Source: Pseudomonas mucoides
GTDB taxonomy: Bacteria; Pseudomonadota; Gammaproteobacteria; Pseudomonadales; Pseudomonadaceae
Direction of reading: 5' to 3'
Length of the DNA: 64,000 nucleotides
Assembly (NCBI RefSeq): GCF_015461845.1
Contig: NZ_JACOPW010000011.1
Span: 124,001-188,000 of the forward strand
Shown one piece after another: positions 9,103 through 17,045 of this stretch. The position numbers and the translations under genes are program-made. Numbering within the stretch: the stretch's first letter is position 1; each line of letters begins with the position of its first letter. The notes under the pieces are model-generated. The model had not been told where the DNA came from. It did no database searches and saw nothing but the letters and a program-made list of their open reading frames with translations.

Positions 9103-9158
9103 TGCAGTAGTCCTCGCGTGTTGTCGATGCCGAGTGGATATCGGCGTGGGGGAGTCGT

Positions 9159-9590
9159 TTAGCGCTGGGAGTCCAGCACTTCGTGTTCATTCGCCACTTG
9201 CTGAGCCTTGAGGTAGCTTTCGATCAACAATTGATAATGCGGCATGGCCTGGGCGTAGACAGCGGCCCACTGCTCGGCATCCGGACGGTTCCACGAGCCT
9301 TGCAGTTCAGACAGCGTAGCCATAATGTCGATCGGCACGACCCCGGCCTGCGCCAAACGGGCGATGGTCAGATCAGTGGCCAGTTTTGAGTGGTTGCCGG
9401 AGGCGTCGACCACCGCAAACACTTTGTAGCCTTCATGCACCGCCGCGATGGACGGAAACGCCAGGCAAACGCTGGTCAGCGTGCCGGCAATGACCAGGGT
9501 TTTCTTGCCGGTGGCTTTGACTGCCGCGTGAAACCCGGCGTTGTCCCAGGCATTGATTTCGCCCTTGCATACCCTGGCCTGGGAACCGCC
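9159..9590 (-). pseudogene. Truncated isochorismatase-family hydrolase (N-terminal half missing)
   Basis: The frame is open from a TAG at 9591-9593 to the stop at 9159. It encodes the C-terminal ~143 residues of an isochorismatase-fold hydrolase: GEINAWDNAGFHAAVKATGK, VIAGTLTSVCLAFPSIAAV, VVDASGNHSK. The nucleophile Cys is present, but the whole N-terminal part with the first catalytic Asp is absent. Only about 40 bp separate the break from the pirin stop, so the missing half was deleted rather than frameshifted. No ATG lies at the right place; a GTG at 9440 would make a 93-residue fragment. It resembles but is clearly diverged from the neighbouring ycaC, so it is a paralogue and not a fresh duplicate. 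Confidence 0.85.
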
Positions 9591-9631
9591 CTACTCATCC
9601 TGTGCAGAGCGGGTTATTGACGGAGTACGGG

Positions 9632-10498
9632 CTAACCGTGCATCCGGCCGAAGCGACCGGACTGGAAGTCGGCGAAGGCCTGATGAATCTCTTGCTCGGT
9701 GTTCATCACGAACGGGCCGTGACCGACAATCGGCTCGTCGATCGGCTCGCCGCTGAGCAACAGCACCACCGCATCCTGGCTGGCTTCAAGGGTCAACTGA
9801 TCACCCTTGCGATCGAACAGGGCCAACTGACCTTCGCCCACCGACTCCAGGCCATTGACCTGAACCGTGCCACGCAACACCACCAAGGCCGTGTTGCGAC
9901 CGTCGTGCAGGTCCAGGGTCAGCAATTTGCCGCCCTTGAGACGCAGGTCCCAGACGTCAATCGGGGTGAAGGTGCGAGCCGGGCCGGTGTGGCCGTCAAA
10001 CTCACCGGCGATCAAGCGCAAACTGCCGGCCTGGTCCTTGAGCGGGATGTTCGGGATGTCGCCATCGAGAATCGTCTGGTAACCGGCGTCGGCCATTTTG
10101 TCCTTGGCCGGCAGGTTGACCCACAGCTGCACCATTTCCAGGGTGCCGCCAGACCTGGCGAAACCTTCGGAGTGAAACTCCTCATGCACAATCCCTGAAG
10201 CGGCGGTCATCCATTGCACATCGCCAGGGCCGATCGTGCCGCCGCTGCCGGTGGAGTCACGGTGTTCCAGTTCGCCCTTGTAAACGATAGTCACGGTCTC
10301 GAAACCACGGTGCGGATGCTGACCAACGCCACGTCGTTCAGTGGTCGGGGTGAATTCGGCAGGCGCCGCGTGATCCAGCAGCAGGAACGGGCTGATGTGC
10401 TTGCCCAGGTTGTCGTAGGAAAACAGCGTCCGAACCGGAAAACCGTCGCCGACCCAATGGGTACGCGGGCTGGTGTAGATACCGATGATGTTTTTCAT
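9632..10498 (-). CDS. Pirin family protein
   Basis: This protein has 288 residues from the ATG at 10498, preceded by AGGAG. The two-cupin pirin fold is evident: HPHRGFETVTIVYKGELEHRD with the metal-binding His residues, GDVQWMTAASGIVHEEFH, and PIDEPIVGHGPFVMNT near the C-terminus. Pirins bind a single Fe; some have quercetinase activity, others act as redox-sensing partners. The gene is divergent from a LysR-type regulator about 100 bp away, a common arrangement in which the regulator controls the pirin. The longer frame to 10534 lacks a good ribosome-binding site. Confidence 0.92.
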   Translation of the reverse strand: MKNIIGIYTSPRTHWVGDGFPVRTLFSYDNLGKHISPFLLLDHAAPAEFTPTTERRGVGQHPHRGFETVTIVYKGELEHRDSTGSGGTIGPGDVQWMTAASGIVHEEFHSEGFARSGGTLEMVQLWVNLPAKDKMADAGYQTILDGDIPNIPLKDQAGSLRLIAGEFDGHTGPARTFTPIDVWDLRLKGGKLLTLDLHDGRNTALVVLRGTVQVNGLESVGEGQLALFDRKGDQLTLEASQDAVVLLLSGEPIDEPIVGHGPFVMNTEQEIHQAFADFQSGRFGRMHG

Positions 10499-10602
10499 GG
10501 TGTCTCCTGATGAGGTGAGTGAAGCCATGGACAAAGCTTAAAACTCGAACCTTTGGTGCGCTAGACTGCAAAAACCAGCCTTTGCGTTCTATCTAAGGAA
10601 CG

Positions 10603-11511
10603 ATGATGGAAGACCTCAACACCCTTTACTACTTCACCCAAGTGGTGGAACACGGCGGTTTCGCCCCGGCTGGGCGGGCGTTGGACATGCCTAAATCGAA
10701 ACTCAGCCGACGCATCGCCGAGCTGGAAGAACGCCTCGGTGTCCGCCTGCTGCACCGCACCAGCCGGCATTGTTCACTGACCGAAATCGGCCAGGCCTAT
10801 TACCAGCGTTGCCTGGCGATGCGCGTGGAAGCGGAAAGCGCCGCCGAACTGATCGAACGCAATCGCTCCGAGCCTCAAGGCCTGGTTCGCATCAGTTGCC
10901 CGACGGCGCTGCTCAACTCCTGGGTCGGGCCCATGCTGACGCGCTATATGCTTAAGTTCCCGCTGGTGGAATTATTTATCGAGAGCACCAATCGCCGGGT
11001 CGACCTGATCCACGAAGGGTTCGACATCGCCCTGCGCGTGCGCTTTCCGCCGCTGGAAAACACCGACATGGTGATGAAGGTTCTGGGCAACAGCACTCAG
11101 TGCGTGGTGGGCAGCCCGGCCTGGGCCGAACGCCTGTCCTCCCCGGCCTCCCCTGCCGACCTGAGCGGTTTGCCGAGCCTGCATTGGGGCGCCGCCCAGC
11201 GTGAATATCAGTGGGAATTGTTCGGTGCCGAAGGCGCCAGCGCACTGATTCGACATACACCCCGCATGGTCACCGATGACCTGCTGGCGTTGCGTCACGC
11301 GGTAGTGGCGGGGATTGGCATCGCGCACCTGCCGAGCGTCGTGGTGCGCGATGACCTGGCGGCCGGCCGCCTGGTGGATCTGGTGCCGGGTTGGGCACCG
11401 AAATGCGGCGTCATCCATGCCATCTTTCCATCGCGCCGTGGACTGCTGCCGTCGGTGCGCACATTGATCGACTTTCTGGGCGAGGAGTTCAACCACGCGG
11501 ACATCGCTTGA
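10603..11511 (+). CDS. LysR-family transcriptional regulator
   Basis: This 302-residue protein has an N-terminal winged helix-turn-helix (about 1-60: LYYFTQVVEHGGFAPAGRAL, MPKSKLSRRIAELEERLGV, LLHRTSRHCSLTEIG) and a periplasmic-binding-like effector domain (about 88-295). Two consecutive ATGs start it; AAGGA is better spaced for the second, at 10606. It is divergent from the pirin gene, and its likely targets are the pirin/ycaC side and itself. The effector is unknown. Confidence 0.93.
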   Translation: MMEDLNTLYYFTQVVEHGGFAPAGRALDMPKSKLSRRIAELEERLGVRLLHRTSRHCSLTEIGQAYYQRCLAMRVEAESAAELIERNRSEPQGLVRISCPTALLNSWVGPMLTRYMLKFPLVELFIESTNRRVDLIHEGFDIALRVRFPPLENTDMVMKVLGNSTQCVVGSPAWAERLSSPASPADLSGLPSLHWGAAQREYQWELFGAEGASALIRHTPRMVTDDLLALRHAVVAGIGIAHLPSVVVRDDLAAGRLVDLVPGWAPKCGVIHAIFPSRRGLLPSVRTLIDFLGEEFNHADIA

Positions 11512-11645
11512 AGAGGCCGGCACACACCATCACTCTTGGCATTCATGACTTGCGGTAAACAGTGCTTTGCCCAGCCAGCGGTTTTTCCCAAGGATCGCGA
11601 CGGGGATACTCCTGCTCATTCCCACTGCAATCCCTGGAGTCACAG

Positions 11646-12449
11646 ATGTCTATTCCCGCCTTCGGTCTCGGTACGTTTCGCCTGCAAGGCCAGGTGGTCA
11701 TCGATTCGGTAAGCACAGGCCTGGAGCTCGGCTACCGAGTGATCGACACCGCGCAAATCTACGAAAACGAAGCCGACGTCGGCCTCGCCATCGCCACCAG
11801 CGGTATCACCCGTGACGAGTTGTTCATCACCAGCAAAATCTGGGTCGCCAACTTCGCCAAGGACCGTTTGGTCGACAGCCTCAAAGAGAGCCTGCGCAAA
11901 CTGCAAACCGACTACCTCGACCTGACGCTGATCCACTGGCCGTCGCCGGAAGACCAGGTGCCGGTCGAGGAATTCATGGGCGCCCTGCTTGAAGCCAAAC
12001 AGCTTGGCCTGACCCGACAGATCGGCGTCTCCAACTTCACCGTCGACCTGATGAAGCAGGCCATCGCCGCCGTCGGTGCCGACCACATCGCCACCAATCA
12101 GATCGAACTGCACCCGTACCTGCAAAATCGTAAAGTCGTCGAGTTCGCCCGCAGTCATGACATCCAGATCACGTCCTACATGACCCTGGCCTATGGCGAA
12201 GTGCTCAAAGACCCGATCATCCAGCAGATCGCCGAACGCCTTCACGCCACCCCGGCGCAAGTCACGCTGGCGTGGGCCATGCAGTCCGGTTACGCGGTGA
12301 TCCCTTCCTCCACCCAACGCGCCAACCTGCAAAGCAACCTCAAAGCCTGCGACCTGACCTTGAGCGACGCCGACATGACATCGATCGCCGGCCTTGATCG
12401 CGGCCAGCGGCTGACCAGCCCTAAAGGCATCGCGCCGCAGTGGGATTAA
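11646..12449 (+). CDS. dkgB: 2,5-didehydrogluconate reductase DkgB (aldo-keto reductase)
   Basis: This protein has 267 residues from the ATG at 11646, exactly the E. coli DkgB length, and follows it closely throughout (IPAFGLGTFRL, SVSTGLELGYRVIDTAQIYE, DLTLIHWPSP, QIELHPYLQNRKVV, YAVIPSSTQRANLQSNLKAC). Catalytic residues of the AKR fold are in place: Asp and Tyr in DTAQIYENE, Lys in TSKIWV, His in LIHWPS. It reduces aldehydes and ketones, including 2,5-diketogluconate and methylglyoxal, with NADPH. The longer frame from 11562 has no matching homology. It is convergent with the sensor kinase gene, leaving a 3 bp gap. Confidence 0.95.
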   Translation: MSIPAFGLGTFRLQGQVVIDSVSTGLELGYRVIDTAQIYENEADVGLAIATSGITRDELFITSKIWVANFAKDRLVDSLKESLRKLQTDYLDLTLIHWPSPEDQVPVEEFMGALLEAKQLGLTRQIGVSNFTVDLMKQAIAAVGADHIATNQIELHPYLQNRKVVEFARSHDIQITSYMTLAYGEVLKDPIIQQIAERLHATPAQVTLAWAMQSGYAVIPSSTQRANLQSNLKACDLTLSDADMTSIAGLDRGQRLTSPKGIAPQWD

Positions 12450-12452
12450 GCG

Positions 12453-15400
12453 TCAGCCGCGTGAGAGGCTTTGGTCCAGTCGGATCATCGCATGCTGCAA
12501 CTGATCGACGGCTTCATCGATCATCGCCACGCGACCTTCCGCGCAAGCGCGCTCAAGTTGCTCGCAGCATTCGATCAAACGCTCCGCGCGGACCATCCGC
12601 GCGCTGCCCTTGATACGGTGCGCCAGCTCGTGAAGACGCGGGTGATCGTCACCCGCGTGGGCTTGCAGCAGATGATTGAGGTCTTCGTGGTTGGCCTTGG
12701 CCAATTCACGCAGCAACTGATTGATCAGCGTCCGGTCTTCGCCGACGTAAAGCTCCAGGCCGGTCAAGTCCATCTCCAGACTTGCTTGCGTGTCGGCCGG
12801 CAGGGCCGTTGGCTCACTGCCAAACCGCGAGGCCAGCCAGGCGCTCAAATCCGCCAGCAGAATGGGTTTGAACAGGCAGTCGTCCATGCCCGCTTCCAGG
12901 CACCGAATCCTTTCTTCAGGTTGCGCGTTGGCGGTAAACCCCAGAATCAGCGTGGGCGGCAATCCATAGGCGCGCTCTTCATCACGAATCGCACCCGCCA
13001 ACTCATAACCACTGAACCGGGGCATGTTGCAGTCGCTGATGACCACACCGAACTCATGGGCGCGCCACAACTCAAGCGCTTGCAGGCCATCTTCGGCCTC
13101 CATGACCCGGTGCCCCAGATAGCTCAGTTGACGCGTCAGCAACAAGCGATTGGCCGGATAATCATCGACCACCAAAATCGTCAGGGGTCGGGTGGACAGC
13201 GCCAATCCACGGTCCATCGCCTCGCCGGCAGGCAAGGCTTTCAACGCCACCAAGGACAGACTGATGTCAGCCTGAGTGCCCCGCCCCAGGACACTATCGA
13301 GCGCCAACCGTCCGCCCATCATTTCGCACAGGGTGCGGCTGATGACCAGCCCCAGTCCAGAGCCTTTGCGTCCCGACTGCAGGTTGTTGCCGGCCTGGAC
13401 GAACGGGCTGAACAACCGCTGCTGATCCACGGCGCTGATGCCGATGCCGCTGTCCTCAATGTGCACCGCGACGGCCAGATGACCCGGAATTCCCGGCACC
13501 ACCCGCAGTGTCAGGCTCACTTCACCCGTCTGGGTAAACTTGATTGCATTGCTCAACAGATTGGACAGCACCTGCTTGAAACGCGTGGGGTCAATCAACA
13601 CGTCACGGTCACTGCGTTCATCCAGATCAACCCGCCATGCCAGGCCTTTTCCCCGTGCCAGCCCTTCAAACACCCTGCACACCGATGCCACCAGCGCATG
13701 CAAATTGACACGCTCGGGGGTCAGGGACAGATGCCCGGATTCGATGCGCGCGATGTCCAGGATATCGCCGATCAACGCCAATAACTGCTGCGCCGCAGTG
13801 GAGGCTACCTCCAGGGCTGAACGATCGGCGATGCCCTCTTTCGCGCGCATCCCGGCCATTTCGAGCATGCCGATCAAGGCGTTCATCGGCGTACGGATTT
13901 CGTGGCTCAAGGTCGCCAGGAACGTGGTTTTCGCGCGATTGGCGTCGTCGGCCGCGTCTTTGGCGTCTTGCAATTGCTGCAACCATTGTTGGCGCTGGCG
14001 GATCTGCCGACGTTGCCAGGCGATCCAGCTCACCGCCAGCAGAAGCAACACGGCGGCGGCGGCGAACGCCTGCAGGATGGCTGGCCGGTGACGCAGCCAA
14101 TAACTGTCATCCACTACCACATCATTGCCCCAGCGGGTGACCAGACCGTCCATTTCAGCAGGCGAAATACTCAGCAACGCCTTGTTCAAGATCGATTGCA
14201 ACTCCGGGTCTGCACCGTCCGTTGCCATCGCAATGCGCGCCGGTTCGTCACCCACGGTGCTGCTGATCCGTAAGCGTCCCGAGTAATACCGGGCAATCAG
14301 ATAACGGGTCATGAACAATGAACTGACGGCCGCGTCGGCTTGTCCGTTCATGACTGACTCCAGCCCCTGCGCCGGGTTTTCAACATCCACCATGCGCACC
14401 CCAGGCACCCGCGCCTGAATGAAGGCGCGCACCGGGTGGCTGTGGTAAATCGCCAGGCGCTTACCGGCCAGTTCGTCCAGTGTCTTGGGGCTATCGGGTG
14501 TGATTGCGCTGACGAGCGTGTACGGATTGGTCACATAGGGGCTGGTGAAGTGCAGATCGGCGACACCTTCGGTGGTCGGGATGATGGCGGGTATGACGTC
14601 GATCTCGCCCGCCTTCAGTTGCTGGATCTGTTGATCAAGGGATCGCTCCCGTAACACCTTGAAGTTCAAACCGCTGCGCTGGCTGATCAGCGACAGCAAT
14701 TGCGCGGTCAACCCGCTGAATTGTCCCTCGGCATTGAAAAACGTCAAAGGCGCGAAGTTCTCGACTACCCCGACAGTGACGTGTGGATGACGCTCTAGCC
14801 ACTGCTGCTCACTGGCGCTCAGATTGACTCGCGACTGTCCCTGCGTGTTGACCCTGCCGGCGCTCCAACGCTGTTCGATGAGCGCACGCTGGTTCATCGG
14901 GATCGCCGCCAGGGTCTTGTCGATGATGGCCTTGAGCGGCAGGTTGTCCCGCGACAGGGCAAAGCCGAACGGATTGGCGTCGAGACCGGACGGTCCCATC
15001 AACTGAACGTTATTGGGGTAATTATTGTTGATCAGGTAATTGGCGCTGATGAGGTCCCCGAGGTACACGTCATCTTTCCGATACGCCACCGCCCCCAGCG
15101 CATCGAGCGCAGACGGGTAGCGATACAGCCTGGCCTCGGGATAAAACATTTCGACCGTCTGCGCCGGCAGATAGTCATCGACCATCGCAATGCGTTTGCC
15201 CGCCAGATCCTCGGGCATGCGTTCGTCCAGCCGGGTGGCCAGCATTGGCTGATCTTCAGCATAGGGGCTGGACAGGATCAACCCGGGATCGGCCGCTTCG
15301 AAGTTGTTCGAGGTTCCCAGCAGATCAAGCCGGTCGTATTTCAGGGCTTCCATGGCCGCTTCCCGCGTGCCATACCGCTGCACTTCAATCGGGATGTCCA

Positions 15401-15674
15401 GCAGTTGCGCAATCAGTCGGGCGTAATCGGCGGTGATGCCTTCCAGCTCATCATGATTGCGCGTGATTTCGAAGGGCGGGTAATCCGGCCCACTCACTCC
15501 GAGGCGCAGGACCCGTTTGCTGTGCAGCCATTGCCGATCCTTTTCATTCAGATGGACCGCGTAACCCTCCACCGTGGAACGCCCCAGCAGTTGCAAGTAC
15601 TTCGTCTGCGCAGGCACGGCCGACAGGGCCGCTGGCGCCAGACACAGCATCAATACGCACAACAGGACACGCAC
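12453..15674 (-). CDS. Unorthodox BvgS/EvgS-like hybrid sensor kinase
   Basis: This complete 1073-residue protein has a signal peptide (1-19) and two periplasmic SBP_bac_3 modules (about 45-275 and 290-520). One transmembrane helix follows at about 530-550 (AAAAVLLLLAVSWIAW). The cytoplasmic part carries HisKA with H near residue 590 (SHEIRTPMNALIG), HATPase (GSGLGLVISRTLCEMMGG), a receiver (D near 878 in ISDCNMPRFSGYE) and a C-terminal HPt domain (H near 1018 in LAHRIKGSARM). There is no obvious PAS domain between membrane and kinase, unlike BvgS. The relay would go His-Asp-His to the NarL-type regulator encoded 12 bp upstream. The ectodomain is clearly paralogous to the partial sensor at 1-1219. 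The ligand is unknown; SBP_bac_3 folds usually bind amino acids or similar small molecules. Confidence 0.94.
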   Translation of the reverse strand: MRVLLCVLMLCLAPAALSAVPAQTKYLQLLGRSTVEGYAVHLNEKDRQWLHSKRVLRLGVSGPDYPPFEITRNHDELEGITADYARLIAQLLDIPIEVQRYGTREAAMEALKYDRLDLLGTSNNFEAADPGLILSSPYAEDQPMLATRLDERMPEDLAGKRIAMVDDYLPAQTVEMFYPEARLYRYPSALDALGAVAYRKDDVYLGDLISANYLINNNYPNNVQLMGPSGLDANPFGFALSRDNLPLKAIIDKTLAAIPMNQRALIEQRWSAGRVNTQGQSRVNLSASEQQWLERHPHVTVGVVENFAPLTFFNAEGQFSGLTAQLLSLISQRSGLNFKVLRERSLDQQIQQLKAGEIDVIPAIIPTTEGVADLHFTSPYVTNPYTLVSAITPDSPKTLDELAGKRLAIYHSHPVRAFIQARVPGVRMVDVENPAQGLESVMNGQADAAVSSLFMTRYLIARYYSGRLRISSTVGDEPARIAMATDGADPELQSILNKALLSISPAEMDGLVTRWGNDVVVDDSYWLRHRPAILQAFAAAAVLLLLAVSWIAWQRRQIRQRQQWLQQLQDAKDAADDANRAKTTFLATLSHEIRTPMNALIGMLEMAGMRAKEGIADRSALEVASTAAQQLLALIGDILDIARIESGHLSLTPERVNLHALVASVCRVFEGLARGKGLAWRVDLDERSDRDVLIDPTRFKQVLSNLLSNAIKFTQTGEVSLTLRVVPGIPGHLAVAVHIEDSGIGISAVDQQRLFSPFVQAGNNLQSGRKGSGLGLVISRTLCEMMGGRLALDSVLGRGTQADISLSLVALKALPAGEAMDRGLALSTRPLTILVVDDYPANRLLLTRQLSYLGHRVMEAEDGLQALELWRAHEFGVVISDCNMPRFSGYELAGAIRDEERAYGLPPTLILGFTANAQPEERIRCLEAGMDDCLFKPILLADLSAWLASRFGSEPTALPADTQASLEMDLTGLELYVGEDRTLINQLLRELAKANHEDLNHLLQAHAGDDHPRLHELAHRIKGSARMVRAERLIECCEQLERACAEGRVAMIDEAVDQLQHAMIRLDQSLSRG

Positions 15675-15686
15675 GTTCAGGCGCCC

Positions 15687-16307
15687 TCAGATCAAGTGAT
15701 TGCGGATGGCAAAGTCGCGCAGGTGCACAGCTGCCTGCACACCAAGCTTTTCGATCAAACGGGTCTTGTAGGTGCTGACTGTCTTGTGGCTCAAGTGCAT
15801 CGCCTCGGCGATGGCCTTGTTTGCGGTACCCCGAGCCAGGTATTGGAGAATGGTCAGTTCGCGGTTGGAGAGTTTGTCGACCATTTGCTTTTCGCTTTGC
15901 TGCAGCGCGTCCATGGAGGCGCTGGGCAGTTGTGCGAAGTAGGTGTACCCGGCCATCAGCGCGTGTATGGCCTTGTGCAACTGACTCAAGTCGTTGGTCT
16001 TGGAGACGTACGCCAAAGCACCGGAGCGCATGCAACGCTCTTGAAAAAACAATGGGTCAAGGGACGTGAACACCAACACCACACACGACAAGTCGCTGTT
16101 TTTGATTCGCTCAAGTACATCCAGCCCGTTACCACCGGGCATCACCAGATCCAGAATCACCAGATCAACAGTGTGCTCACGAAGAATCGCCGACGCATCA
16201 CCCACGCTGGCCGCTTCATGAATCTGTTTAAATCCTTCCCGTTCAAGCACCAGTTTGACTGCGGCACGAACCACCGGATGATCGTCCACAATCAGCACTG
16301 ACTTCAT
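15687..16307 (-). CDS. NarL/LuxR-family response regulator (BvgA/RocA-like)
   Basis: This 206-residue protein has a receiver domain with D8-D9, acceptor D53 (VILDLVMPGGNG), VFTSLDP and YVSKTN. Its LuxR-type DNA-binding domain contains LSNRELTILQYLARGTANKAIA and HKTVSTYKTRLIEKLGV. It precedes the complete hybrid sensor in the same orientation with 12 bp between them, so it is the expected phosphorylation target of the sensor HPt domain. It is paralogous to the regulator at 1220-1846; residues near the acceptor and in the recognition helix differ, so the two systems probably regulate different genes. Confidence 0.93.
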   Translation of the reverse strand: MKSVLIVDDHPVVRAAVKLVLEREGFKQIHEAASVGDASAILREHTVDLVILDLVMPGGNGLDVLERIKNSDLSCVVLVFTSLDPLFFQERCMRSGALAYVSKTNDLSQLHKAIHALMAGYTYFAQLPSASMDALQQSEKQMVDKLSNRELTILQYLARGTANKAIAEAMHLSHKTVSTYKTRLIEKLGVQAAVHLRDFAIRNHLI

Positions 16308-16460
16308 GGAAACTCCCTGTGCAAAAAATCGACGATGACGCCACGGATGCGCGCCGGAAAAGGCCAGAGTGCACGCAGCAACTGCGCGAAAACTCTTACA
16401 TGGCGGAAGGATGAAAACTACCTGTCAGAAATGACAGTTCCGACGAACGGGCACCTCTAT

Positions 16461-16880
16461 TCAGCCCGTTTTTTGCTGATAGTGCCCGACCAGATCATGA
16501 CGGGTACTCACCAACGGATCGACACGGGACATCAAGTGCCGGATACACATCAAGTCGGGGAGCAGTACGGTGCTCGTCTGAATTGGCTGTTGCGTGCAAA
16601 TCGAATTCTGCGCGCGTTCGTCGTTGAAAATCATGGCATGACGAACCTGGGGGTTATCGAGGAAAAACCCCCGCAGGTCCAACGAGCCCTTCGCCAGAGA
16701 AGCATTGATGACCACCAGGTCAAACGGCTCGCAACCGTATTCGACCAGCGTCAACAGCTCTTCAAGGTGTTGAACCGGTGCCACCCGGTAGTAACCCAGC
16801 TGGTTAAACACGCGCTCAACCTTCATACGGTGGAAGTGTTGCTCGTCGGCAATCAGGATTCGTAATGCTTTATTCATCAT
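16461..16880 (-). CDS. Small stand-alone receiver-like protein lacking the phospho-acceptor Asp
   Basis: This protein has 139 residues from the double ATG at 16880 (MMNKALRILIADEQHF). The first ~100 residues thread like a response-regulator receiver: acidic pair D12-E13, then the strand FDLVVINASLAKGS in which the acceptor Asp position is Asn (N59), and NPQVRHAMIFND for the following strand. There is no recognisable output domain, and the last ~40 residues are not recognised. It sits 153 bp upstream of the NarL-type regulator in the same direction, exactly where the other system has its REC-EAL gene. It may be a phosphorylation-independent binding partner or a decayed relative of the RocR-type protein. 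Coding status rests on the receiver-like pattern only. Confidence 0.65.
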   Translation of the reverse strand: MMNKALRILIADEQHFHRMKVERVFNQLGYYRVAPVQHLEELLTLVEYGCEPFDLVVINASLAKGSLDLRGFFLDNPQVRHAMIFNDERAQNSICTQQPIQTSTVLLPDLMCIRHLMSRVDPLVSTRHDLVGHYQQKTG

Positions 16881-17045
16881 TCCGGGGCCTGCAGGGTGAC
16901 CAAAGTGTGGCGCAAGGCTACGGAAGCTTGGTACCGGTTTATGTAGGACTTTTCCTAAATGCTCGCTCACACTTTCTGATTTTTACGAGGGTTCACGGCT
17001 GGATCCGCCCCCCTCGCCTCCGGGATAGCGTCACAACCAGACGAT

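Noticed and set aside
9441..9631. Frameshift or sequencing indel as cause of the broken isochorismatase
   Set aside because: The other frames upstream of the break do not encode the missing half, and only about 40 bp remain before the pirin stop, so a deletion is the simpler reading.
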